DNA of 64,000 nucleotides, taken from the NCBI RefSeq assembly GCF_000520955.1, contig NZ_JACC01000032.1:1-64000 (forward strand), in the 5' to 3' direction. The stretch is from Aquimarina pacifica (GTDB taxonomy: Bacteria; Bacteroidota; Bacteroidia; Flavobacteriales; Flavobacteriaceae). A program made the position numbers and the translations under genes. Below, in pieces: positions 18,601 through 27,366 of this stretch. The notes beneath the pieces are model-generated. The model saw nothing but the letters and a program-made list of their open reading frames with translations. It did no database searches and was not told the DNA's origin. The stretch's first letter is position 1, and each line of letters begins with the position of its first letter.

Positions 18601-20389
18601 ACTCACTTCTTTCAACTTTTACACCTACCAAATCTCCTTTGGATAAAGCATGAACTGATGCAAGATAATTTGCCATCTGATTAGAGAGTGAATCCAGATC
18701 CTTATATGTCAACTCTGTGCCTTCGTACGACACTGCAATAGCTTCAGGTTTATCCAGCACTTGTGATAAAAATAAGTCTACAATGGTTCCTGATTCTTTA
18801 AAATTTACCTCTGTATCATTAAAATAGGTTAATAATTCCTTTTGATCCAATTTCGATAGGCAATTATAAGTATGTAGCGGAAGATTAATATCGCTTAAAA
18901 CAGATGACAATAACTTCTTAAAATGAAGCATCATACCCCTTATAAAATCAACCTCATAAAGATCGGTATTAAAATTAAAGTCCATTCGTAAATAAGGACC
19001 TACTTCTTTTAGATTAATTTCTAAATCAAATCTGGAAAAAATTTCTCCACAATCCTCTATCGAATCTAATACAGATGGATCTATCTCATAATCTTTTATC
19101 GTTTCTCCTGTATTCTGAAGGACCAATAAAATATCAAATAAGGCATTTCTCCCAGGGTCATTTTTCAATTCTAAATCTTCTACCAATAAATCAAATGGAT
19201 ATGTCCTATGAGAAAACACCTCTAGTGTATCCTCCTTTACTTTACTATAAAAATCTGCAAAAGAATCTTTCGGATTTATTTTACTACTTAAAACTAAAGC
19301 GTTTACATAAAAACCTATTTGATTTTCTAAATCCATATGATCTCTTCCCGCTGCTAATGTACCTACTGTCAACTCCCTCTGATTAGTATATTTAAAAAGA
19401 AGTAATTTAAAAACCGATAGTAACCCCATAAACATACTTCCCCCTTGATTACTAACAAAAGTCTGTACCCCAGCAGTAAGCTCTTTATCAAGATAGATAC
19501 TTAAACTACGACCATTATTAGTCTTAACTTTGGGCCTAGAATTAGAAGTAGGAAGATTTAGTCTAGGAAAATCTGTCAGCTTCTTATTGATCCAAAATTC
19601 TTTATGAACTTGTAAGGCATTTTCGTTCAATTGACTTTGCTGCCAATTGGCATAATCCTTATATTGAATTTGTAAGGTTTCTAATTGCAGAGGAGTTCCT
19701 TCGTTATAAAAATTGTAAAATTGGAAAACATCATTTTTTAAGACATTAAAAGACCATGCATCGCAAATGATATGGTGCATATTATAGTAAAAAACAAATT
19801 CTTCTTCAGAAACTTGTAGTATACTTGCTCTCAATAGAGGTCCTTGTTCGAGATCAAATAATCTATAAGAATCTTCTTTGATATATTGATCTACACATTT
19901 CTCTATCTCTTCTTTCTTTCTAAAATCTTGATATTCTATTTTAAAATTAGTTGCTTCTATTGGCAAAATGGCTTGAAATACCTCGTTGTTCTCCTTTGTC
20001 TTAAATACGGTTCTCAATATTTCATGCCTTTCTACAACAGAAAAAATAGCCTTCTTAAAATTTTCAATAGAATACTTTCCTTTTAGCGTAACCTGAAACG
20101 GCATGTTATAGGATCTTGAAGCATCTTCGAACTGGCTTAAAATCCATAATCTTTTTTGAGAGGAAGAAAGCGTATATTTATTATCTTCTCTATGAACCAA
20201 TGGAATGTCCTTATATTTTGATTTTGCATTCAGTTTTTTTAGATAGGTTATTAAATCATTTTTATTTGCTTTTAGTTCTTCTACTATCTCTGCAGACAAT
20301 TGATTTCCGTTAAAATTGATTTTAAGATTATCCTGATCTAACGAAATAAATATGTCTTCTTTTCTTAATTTCTCTATTAATTTGTCCAC
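15668..20389 (-). CDS. NRPS-5: docking-C-A(Asn)-T-C, no thioesterase
   Basis: 1573 residues. Residues 1-55 resemble a TubC-type N-terminal docking domain. C1 spans about 72-510, with active site H-H-I-I-C-D-A-W-S at 205-213, where Ala replaces the usual Gly. The A domain is about 535-1010 (Y-T-S-G-S-T-G-R-P-K-G at 671-681). The T domain has L-G-G-N-S with the carrier Ser at about 1059. A second condensation-type domain runs from 1115 to about 1560 with H-H-I-I-T-D-E-V-S, where D-G is D-E. The hand-read ten-residue code is D-L-T-K-I-G-E-V-G-K, one residue from the established Asn code. The protein ends in this C domain; no TE or reductase is present, so it may release the chain by itself (cyclisation or amide formation) or pass it on. 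It probably holds the last extension module. Domain order is firm, Asn likely, the release role inferred. Confidence 0.93.
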   Translation of the reverse strand: MDKLIEKLRKEDIFISLDQDNLKINFNGNQLSAEIVEELKANKNDLITYLKKLNAKSKYKDIPLVHREDNKYTLSSSQKRLWILSQFEDASRSYNMPFQVTLKGKYSIENFKKAIFSVVERHEILRTVFKTKENNEVFQAILPIEATNFKIEYQDFRKKEEIEKCVDQYIKEDSYRLFDLEQGPLLRASILQVSEEEFVFYYNMHHIICDAWSFNVLKNDVFQFYNFYNEGTPLQLETLQIQYKDYANWQQSQLNENALQVHKEFWINKKLTDFPRLNLPTSNSRPKVKTNNGRSLSIYLDKELTAGVQTFVSNQGGSMFMGLLSVFKLLLFKYTNQRELTVGTLAAGRDHMDLENQIGFYVNALVLSSKINPKDSFADFYSKVKEDTLEVFSHRTYPFDLLVEDLELKNDPGRNALFDILLVLQNTGETIKDYEIDPSVLDSIEDCGEIFSRFDLEINLKEVGPYLRMDFNFNTDLYEVDFIRGMMLHFKKLLSSVLSDINLPLHTYNCLSKLDQKELLTYFNDTEVNFKESGTIVDLFLSQVLDKPEAIAVSYEGTELTYKDLDSLSNQMANYLASVHALSKGDLVGVKVERSEWLVVSILALLKLGCAYVPIDPLYPSERISFIEEDSTIKLCITNTFLESFRSVFQDFSEEFVKVSVPNSSLAYMIYTSGSTGRPKGVMVSHGSLFNYLLWCRAYYFPSGEASDFGLYTSLSFDLTVTSLFLPMISGGKLTVFGSDNDISDLLRNYASKAIECIKLTPAHITILGSLGLEKLSANKAIIGGDILHPSQVAILRGLNPEIQIYNEYGPTEATVGCIVEEVNPEDSPILIGKPISNTKVYILDDNQSLVPKGVVGELYLGGDCLSMGYWNRPELTKERFVSDPFNFNNVIYRTGDIGYWTQDGRIIFLGRNDDQVKVQGYRIELGDVESTLLSHPSVEEGAIISSTNEEGILELIGCFTSRVSVSISDLRSFYKERQPDYMIPSHFKQLEELPLTVNGKVDRKALISMELFLDDHCKDTYEAPSNEIESKIITLWESILKREKIGVNDDFYELGGNSLKLIRLMNEYHKMFNVKLHMKALFKASSLLSHATLVASAITDAYIAIHPAAAESSYPLSFSQSALWMLSQHEERSVAYNIPVMIPLDGVHDISMFNKAVLSVISRHEILRTFFKEDDNNEVRQWVAPIESIDFKITYKDYRYSDQGITLANKYVQEDAYQEFNFSEAPLLRSVLFHISDEEYLLYFNMHHIITDEVSMNVLRQDVLKYYNHYVHKDDLGLSALPIQYKDFAVWQKKRFKEGEYDADRSYWLSKLSGELPVLDLPKQKDRPSIKTYTGYSLGAYIDRSVSAKLRDFCKKSGGSLFMGALSAWYVLFHKYTGLNDLVLGSPVSGRNHADLKQQIGCYTNNIALRQELNPSDNFNAFFSQVKESMLDNYAHQLYPFHRVCEELDLKNNLGRNYIFDVMFSFHIATEETEKVAVSYTDIIQEIGDVRSKLDILINFYEYGEYLYFEINYNTDIYDQATIRELMNSYRLLLEKLVNNPSSIISEINYELEIAKSKFNKNKQKLRLLSVK

Positions 20390-20718
20390 GGTAGTATTAT
20401 TTTTTTAGTAACAAGGGTTTGTTGTCTTTTTTTTACAAAATTCGTTTGAAGTATCGTGAATAACATTTCTGACACACATACTATAAACATTTGATAGCTA
20501 TCTAACTTTGACCCGTTTTATACAACAGAAAACCTATTTTGACTTAAAACCATTCTAAAGACTATCTTTCCCCTGTATTTTTTTAAGATAACCGTAAAGG
20601 TGCCATCCTACATTCAAAAAAAATCAGTCTTCATTATATGCTCAAGCCTCTTTACAAAGTTTTATAGTATAAAGCGGGTTTAAAAAGGGTGTGATTACTA
20701 GTTATTTCTCTAAATTAT
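20390..20718. other. Intergenic gap between NRPS-4 and NRPS-5
   Basis: 329 bp, AT-rich, without a gene. It is wide enough to hold a separate promoter for NRPS-5, but I see no Bacteroidota -7 element and no terminator hairpin. Confidence 0.5.
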
Positions 20719-23700
20719 TTATATAACCATCTCATTAGTGGTTTCTACCTCACGACTAAGCCATTCTTCATTTTCAAGAAATACTGCCAATGACTTTATT
20801 GTAGGATTATGATAGAGGTCGACTAAGGAGATTTCGTGCCCTGTCTTTTTATTGAGTAAGTTTATAAATGACATGGCCTGAAGAGAGTCTCCTCCTAGCT
20901 CAAAGAAGTCATCTTCAATACTTATTTTCGATATTCTGAAAAATTCAATTAATAATTCTGAAATCTGCTTCTCTTTTGCGGTTTCTGGAGCCACAAACGC
21001 AGTATCTCTTCTTATTGCTTGTTCTTTAGGATTCGGTAAAGATTTCCTGTCTATTTTACCACTTGTGGTTAAAGGAAATGTAGTCATTTGAACAAAATAA
21101 GAAGGAATCATATATATCGGTAAAATATCTTTTAAAAATGATCTTATTACAGACACTTCTATTGACGTTGAAGCATGAAAATAAGCCACTAATTGTGGTT
21201 CTTTTCCTGAAACTTTTTTTGCCAAAACAATAACATTATCAATACTTTCATATCTAAGAAGCGCACCTTCTATCTCTCCTAATTCTATGCGATACCCTCT
21301 AATTTTTACCTGATCATCTTTTCTTCCTAGAAATTGAAGATTACCATCTGGTAACCATTTTCCTAAATCCCCTGTTTTATATAACCGAGAATCTTTGAGA
21401 TAAGGATTACTTATAAATTTTTCTAAAGTCAGTTGGGGTTTATTAAGGTACCCTAATGTTACCCCTGCTCCTCCGATACAAATTTCTCCAACCACTCCTT
21501 TTGGCTGTAACTGATTGTTTGCATCTAATATACAAACATGCTCATTCCTCAAAGGTTTACCTATAGAGAGTTGTGGACTGTCTTTTATCAAGAGTGAAGA
21601 AGACCAGATTGTAGTTTCTGTTGGTCCATAAACATTTATCGATTGAAAAGACTCTTGTTTTAATCGATCATACATATTAACATCCATTGCTTCTCCTCCT
21701 ACTAGCATTACTTTCAAACTTTGAACAAATGATTTCTTAGTATCGTACAACTGTGCTAATCTTGATGGCGTAACTTGTAGAATCTCAATTTCTTGCTCCT
21801 GTAATTTATTCATTATTTTTATTGGATCGAGAAGCTCATCCATATTGAACAAATGCAGCTCTTTTCCTGTACAAAGAGCTCCTAAAATCTCTAATACCGA
21901 AATATCAAAAGTCACATTCGTCGTCAGTGCAATTTTATTCAACCCCAAAAACTTGAATTCTTCCTGAAAGTTATCTACAAATGAAACCAAATTGCCATGA
22001 GAGACCATGACACCTTTAGGATTTCCCGTGGTTCCTGAGGTATATATGACATAAGTCCTATGGTTAACATCAATTGAAATTGGTGCCATCGTTTTAGAAA
22101 AGGACGATTGATTTTTAATGAAATTTGTTATTTTCTGTTCATCTATGCAACAGGTATATTGACTATCTTTCTTAATGTATTCTTTTCGTTCTTTGGGGAA
22201 ATTAGTATCAATAGGAACATAAGCTGCCCCCAACTTATTTATTGATAACATAGAGACCAATACCCATAAATCTCTTTCTAACATTACTCCAATCAGGTGC
22301 TCAGAACCTACAGAAAAACTTGATCTTAGGTAATTGGCAAATTGATTCGTCAATTCATCTAACTCTTGGTAAGTGATTTTTTGATTACCAAAAACAATGG
22401 CTATTTTCTCTGGGGTTTGATCTACCTGATTTGTAAATAAGTCTACTATTGTATCTGTATGTTTTGGTATTATATTGCTCGGATCTAAAAGAACGTTAGT
22501 AATTTCCTTGCTACTAAGAATCTCTTGATTATCGATCACACAATCATCATGTTCTAAATAATGCTGCAAAATTGAATCAACATATCCATGAAATTTATAC
22601 AATGAAACTTCTGAATTAAACTTGCGATTCAATTTATAATCAAAGTTTAATTGATTTCCCGTAGCACTTAACGTCAAATCCAAAAACGTATTTGTGGCTT
22701 CATAAGAAAGATCCTCAACATACCCAGATGAATGGTTGTTTTGTTGTTCTAAATCTATTCCTATATCATCATAAATATGAAAATCAATAAAATCAAATAA
22801 AACATCAAAAAAAGGATTTTCATTGTTAGATTGATTAGGTACTTGTTTAGAAATTTCGAATAAGGTTAAGCCCTCCTTATCTTTTAGATTAACTTGTTCC
22901 CTTTCTAGCCCTTGTAAATACTCTAACCATGTAGATGATCTATATTTTCCTAGTTTAAATCTTACGGGTAGGGTATTTAAAAAACAGCCTAAAATTTTAT
23001 CCCCATCCTCTACAACTGGTCGATTATTAGAAACCAAACCAACAACAATATCATCTTCATAAGTCAACATTTTTAAGGCATAAACATAAGCCCCTAATAA
23101 AACGGTTTTTAAAGATATTTGATCTTTTCCTGATTTTTCTCGTAGTTTATTTAAAAACTCCTTAGGGTATAGTTTTCTATATTGACTCTTTTCTGTCTCC
23201 TCTGAAAAAATATCCAACCTCTTATAATCCATCAACTCCTGTTTCCAGAATTCGATATTACTTTCATCCCTTTTTTCTGCCAATTCCCAAATCACGGATT
23301 CTTTATATCCATATGACAACGGTTCTATCTTTGTATCTATCCCCTTTTCTAAATTCGAATATATTTGAAATAATTCTGTATTAAAAGAGGCAACACTCCA
23401 TCCATCTAAAATAGAATGATGAAATTGAAATAAAAAAACACTTGTATCCGTATTTAGATTAAATATAGAGCATCTCCATAAAGGCGCTATAGAAAAATTA
23501 AATGGGCGCTTACGCTCATTGTGAATGTATTCTGAGATATACTCTATTTGCTCCTGTGCCAAGAGATGACTTAGTTCTTTATAATCTATAGAATATGAAA
23601 TGTTATTATATACTATTTGAATAGGTTCGTTATGGGTTTCTAGATCAAAGCCCGTCCTTAGCATAGCATGCTTTTCTATCATTAATGCCAAGGCTTTTTC

Positions 23701-26700
23701 AAAACTTTTGACGTTTACTCTAGAGATTTTATAAGCAAACTGATCGTGGTATATTGCTTTTCCTTCATTCATTAAGGAAGAAAACATCATTCCTCTCTGA
23801 ATATCACTAAGCGGAAATATATCTTCGATGTTATTAACATCTAAGATTTGTGTTACTACCTCTTCTCTTAATTGCTCTATACTTTTCTTCACTTTAGAAT
23901 ACAATTCAATTTTGAGATCTGAAGTTTTCTCTGTGCTAGTTATATTTTTAGAAAAATCCGCAATACACTGATTTTTATACAATTGATCCACTCCCAAACA
24001 AAGATTAAAACTCTTATTGATTTTACTGATCAATCGTATTGCTATAATTGAGTCTCCTCCTATATGGAAAAAATTGTCATGAATTCCTATGTTTTCTACC
24101 CCTAGTACTTCCTGCCATAAATGAATGAGTTTACTTTCATTTTTATTTCGTGCTCCAACGTTTTCATTTCTATCTTCTAAACTTAAATTCGGTTCTGGCA
24201 ACGCTTTTCTATTAATCTTACCATTTGAGGTTAATGGCATCTCCGAAAGTTCTATCCATATTGACGGAACCATATAACTTGGCAATTGATCCATCAAAAA
24301 CCTCTGAACCAAATCTTTATCAAAATTCTTATTCGCAACTACGTATGCTACCAATTGAAGGGCATTGTTTGGATTCTTCTTAACTAATACAACTGCATTT
24401 TTGATCAAATTAGACTTTTGTATACTTTTTTCTATCTCTCCTAATTCAATACGATTGCCTCTTATTTTTACTTGGCTATCTTTTCTTCCAACAAACTCAA
24501 TAGTTCCATTAGGCAGCCATCTTGCAAGGTCTCCTGTTTTATATAGTTTTTCTCCTTGCTTAAAAGGGCTTTTAATAAATTTATCCTTATTGAGTTCTTC
24601 TCTATTCAAATATCCTCGTGCAACTTGAACTCCACCAATAATTAGCTCTCCAACTACTCCAATGGGCTGCTCTCTAAGCACGTCATTTGTTATATATATG
24701 TTTGTATTGGCTACAGGAGCTCCTATGGTTACTCCATTATCTATATTTTCTTTGGTAAGGTCAATCGCAGTTACATCAATTGCTGCTTCTGTAGGGCCAT
24801 AATAATTATGAATAGATATTGTCGGTAGTTTTTCTTTAAATTCTTGAACTGTTTCTTTAGACAATGCCTCACCACTGCAGACTACATGTTTTAGGGAACT
24901 ACATTGCTCTTGAGATACATCTAATAAAAAAGCACTTAACATTGATGGAACAAAATGAAGTATAGTTACTTGAGTGTTCTTTATTATCTCCTGAAGATAG
25001 ATAGGGTCTTTATGACCTTCTGGTTTTGCAAAAATTAATCGACAACCTGTTATCAACGGCATTATTAATTCCCACACAGAAACATCAAAGGTATAAGGTG
25101 TTTTTTGTAAAATTTTGTCTTCTTCGGTTATTAACAAATCATCTTTCATCCACATTAGTCTATTGTATAAACCAGAGTGGTTATTCATTACTCCTTTTGG
25201 CACGCCCGTTGATCCTGAGGTATAAATCACATATGCTAAGTCTTCGGGGGAACTTTCTTTATATTGAAAATTAGTATCCCATAATTTCTGATGTTCTAGA
25301 AAATTATCTACTTCTTTACGATCGACACATAGGATATACTGACTATCTTCTTTTATAAAATTTAATCGTTCCTGAGGATATTCTGGATCAATAGGAAGAT
25401 ATCCTGCTCCGGTCTTGAGTATTGCCAAAATAGAAATCAACATCCACTCACTTCTATCTTGTCGAACAGCGACAATTTGATTTTTTGTAATAGAATAAGT
25501 AGCGGTTAAGTAATTTGCAAATTGACTAGAGATATGATCTAACTCAAGAAATGTTATTTTTCTATCTTCATATTGTATTGCTATTGCATCACTATTTTTG
25601 CCTAGCTGTATTTGATAAAGGTCTAATATGGTTTTATCACTTTGATAATCAAAATCATTATCATTAAAACTTTGGAGTTGTTCCCTTTCTTTTGGTAATA
25701 AATAATCTATATTTCCTATCCCAATTTCTGGAGTATCTATGATTTTTTCTAATAAAACAAGATAATGAGAGAGTACCCTTTCTATCATTTCTTTTTCATA
25801 TACATCAGTATTGTATATTAACTCTAAAAATATTTCATTGTTCCCTTTATGACAAACAATTTCTAAGTCAAGTTTGGATTTTTTATGCCCACCATCAATA
25901 ATAAGTCCTTCTTGTTTTCCCTTAGCAACAGACATCTCTTCTTCCTCTTGAAAAACAAGTAAAATATCAAAAAGTTTACTTCTACTTGGGTTACTTTCTA
26001 TCTCTAATGCATCAATCACCTGATCAAAAGGATATGTTTGATGCGCATAGGCTTTTAGTGTAGATTCTTTTATTTGTTTTATAATTTGGTCAAAGTTACT
26101 ATTAGAGCATATTTGATTTCTTAATGCAATAGTATTAACATAGCACCCTATTTGATTTGCAAGTTCGGTATGTTCTCTGCCACTTACTGGAGAACCCAAA
26201 ACAATATCATTTTGTGATGTATACCTATGCAAAAGGACATTCCAAGAAGCTAGGAGTCCCATAAAAAGACTGGTTCCTTTTTCTACACAATAGTTTTGTA
26301 ACCTATTAGTTACTTCTGACGGGATTTTCATTCCTAAACTATATCCCGAATGACTCATTAAACTTGGTCTAATCTTAGTACTTGGCAAATCCAAAGTAGC
26401 GATTTCTCCTTGTAAGGTCTCCATCCAAAAGGTTTTATCTTCTTTACTTTTATCTGAAGTTAAATTGATGTTTTGCCAATTAGCAAAATCCTTATACTGA
26501 ATACCTAAGGAGGGAATTGCTTTTTCATTATTATTTAATAATGCTTTATAATTAGTTATGATATCATTCATCAATATCTTAAGAGACCATCCATCACTAA
26601 TAATATGATGCATGTTAAAGTAAAACTCATATTCGGTATCCGAACGTCTTAATAAACTTGCTCTCAAAAGAGGACCTTTTTCGAGATTAAAAGGTTGATA

Positions 26701-27231
26701 AGAATCCTTTTCTATGTACTCGAGTATTTGGGTCTCTGCATCACTATCTTCTCTGTAATCAATCTCTTCTATTTTAAACCCTAATGCTTCAGGAGTAAGA
26801 ATTTTTTGTTTTATTTCATCTAAATCCGTTGACACAAAAATAGTTCTCAAAATTTCATGCCTTGCAATAGTCTTTTCGATAGCTTTCTTAAAAACAGGGA
26901 GGTCATACCCTTCGTCCAACGTTGTATGATATGGCATATTATATGAACTCGATGTATCTTCTAATTGACTTAGAATCCATAACCTACGTTGTGACGAAGA
27001 AACGGGATAGGTATCAGCCTTTTTTACTTTTGAAATTGACTCAAGCTTCGTTCTGGACATTAAAGATTTTAAATACCTTATAATGTCTTCTTTATTCGCT
27101 CTTATAACCGCAATATCACTTTCGGTTATATCTATATTATCTACTTGTTGTATTTCTAAATTTCCATTAGAATAATTTAGTAAAATTCCTTTAACTCTAA
27201 GGTCTTTAATTAAAACTTGAATCCCGTCCAT
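20719..27231 (-). CDS. NRPS-4: docking-C-A(Ser)-T-C-A(Gly)-T
   Basis: 2170 residues, two full modules. Residues 1-60 look like a TubC-type docking domain. C1 (about 75-500) has H-H-I-I-S-D-G-W-S at 208-216; A1 is about 540-1045; T1 carries I-G-G-D-S. The code read from A1 is D-V-W-H-V-S-Y-I-D-K, close to Ser. C2 (about 1140-1570) starts with F-P-L-S-D-I-Q-R-G-M-M-F and has H-H-S-I-L-D-G-W-S, so it belongs to a different condensation subtype from the other visible domains. A2 (about 1600-2080) gives D-I-L-Q-L-G-V-I-W-K, a Gly code. T2 ends the protein with L-G-G-D-S. There is no TE, so the chain passes on, probably to NRPS-5. The G-G-D-S-I form of T1 is often seen before E domains, but no E is present. 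Domain order is firm and substrates are good predictions. Confidence 0.94.
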   Translation of the reverse strand: MDGIQVLIKDLRVKGILLNYSNGNLEIQQVDNIDITESDIAVIRANKEDIIRYLKSLMSRTKLESISKVKKADTYPVSSSQRRLWILSQLEDTSSSYNMPYHTTLDEGYDLPVFKKAIEKTIARHEILRTIFVSTDLDEIKQKILTPEALGFKIEEIDYREDSDAETQILEYIEKDSYQPFNLEKGPLLRASLLRRSDTEYEFYFNMHHIISDGWSLKILMNDIITNYKALLNNNEKAIPSLGIQYKDFANWQNINLTSDKSKEDKTFWMETLQGEIATLDLPSTKIRPSLMSHSGYSLGMKIPSEVTNRLQNYCVEKGTSLFMGLLASWNVLLHRYTSQNDIVLGSPVSGREHTELANQIGCYVNTIALRNQICSNSNFDQIIKQIKESTLKAYAHQTYPFDQVIDALEIESNPSRSKLFDILLVFQEEEEMSVAKGKQEGLIIDGGHKKSKLDLEIVCHKGNNEIFLELIYNTDVYEKEMIERVLSHYLVLLEKIIDTPEIGIGNIDYLLPKEREQLQSFNDNDFDYQSDKTILDLYQIQLGKNSDAIAIQYEDRKITFLELDHISSQFANYLTATYSITKNQIVAVRQDRSEWMLISILAILKTGAGYLPIDPEYPQERLNFIKEDSQYILCVDRKEVDNFLEHQKLWDTNFQYKESSPEDLAYVIYTSGSTGVPKGVMNNHSGLYNRLMWMKDDLLITEEDKILQKTPYTFDVSVWELIMPLITGCRLIFAKPEGHKDPIYLQEIIKNTQVTILHFVPSMLSAFLLDVSQEQCSSLKHVVCSGEALSKETVQEFKEKLPTISIHNYYGPTEAAIDVTAIDLTKENIDNGVTIGAPVANTNIYITNDVLREQPIGVVGELIIGGVQVARGYLNREELNKDKFIKSPFKQGEKLYKTGDLARWLPNGTIEFVGRKDSQVKIRGNRIELGEIEKSIQKSNLIKNAVVLVKKNPNNALQLVAYVVANKNFDKDLVQRFLMDQLPSYMVPSIWIELSEMPLTSNGKINRKALPEPNLSLEDRNENVGARNKNESKLIHLWQEVLGVENIGIHDNFFHIGGDSIIAIRLISKINKSFNLCLGVDQLYKNQCIADFSKNITSTEKTSDLKIELYSKVKKSIEQLREEVVTQILDVNNIEDIFPLSDIQRGMMFSSLMNEGKAIYHDQFAYKISRVNVKSFEKALALMIEKHAMLRTGFDLETHNEPIQIVYNNISYSIDYKELSHLLAQEQIEYISEYIHNERKRPFNFSIAPLWRCSIFNLNTDTSVFLFQFHHSILDGWSVASFNTELFQIYSNLEKGIDTKIEPLSYGYKESVIWELAEKRDESNIEFWKQELMDYKRLDIFSEETEKSQYRKLYPKEFLNKLREKSGKDQISLKTVLLGAYVYALKMLTYEDDIVVGLVSNNRPVVEDGDKILGCFLNTLPVRFKLGKYRSSTWLEYLQGLEREQVNLKDKEGLTLFEISKQVPNQSNNENPFFDVLFDFIDFHIYDDIGIDLEQQNNHSSGYVEDLSYEATNTFLDLTLSATGNQLNFDYKLNRKFNSEVSLYKFHGYVDSILQHYLEHDDCVIDNQEILSSKEITNVLLDPSNIIPKHTDTIVDLFTNQVDQTPEKIAIVFGNQKITYQELDELTNQFANYLRSSFSVGSEHLIGVMLERDLWVLVSMLSINKLGAAYVPIDTNFPKERKEYIKKDSQYTCCIDEQKITNFIKNQSSFSKTMAPISIDVNHRTYVIYTSGTTGNPKGVMVSHGNLVSFVDNFQEEFKFLGLNKIALTTNVTFDISVLEILGALCTGKELHLFNMDELLDPIKIMNKLQEQEIEILQVTPSRLAQLYDTKKSFVQSLKVMLVGGEAMDVNMYDRLKQESFQSINVYGPTETTIWSSSLLIKDSPQLSIGKPLRNEHVCILDANNQLQPKGVVGEICIGGAGVTLGYLNKPQLTLEKFISNPYLKDSRLYKTGDLGKWLPDGNLQFLGRKDDQVKIRGYRIELGEIEGALLRYESIDNVIVLAKKVSGKEPQLVAYFHASTSIEVSVIRSFLKDILPIYMIPSYFVQMTTFPLTTSGKIDRKSLPNPKEQAIRRDTAFVAPETAKEKQISELLIEFFRISKISIEDDFFELGGDSLQAMSFINLLNKKTGHEISLVDLYHNPTIKSLAVFLENEEWLSREVETTNEMVI

Positions 27232-27366
27232 ATTATTTGTGTGATATTTTTATGAATATTTTGCTTAATAAAGGTAATTATCAAGCCTAATGCATCTTAG
27301 ATCTAGAATACATCTTTGTAGCTTGTTTTTAAAATTGAAAAATGGTCAACTAAGACTTGAAAAAGT

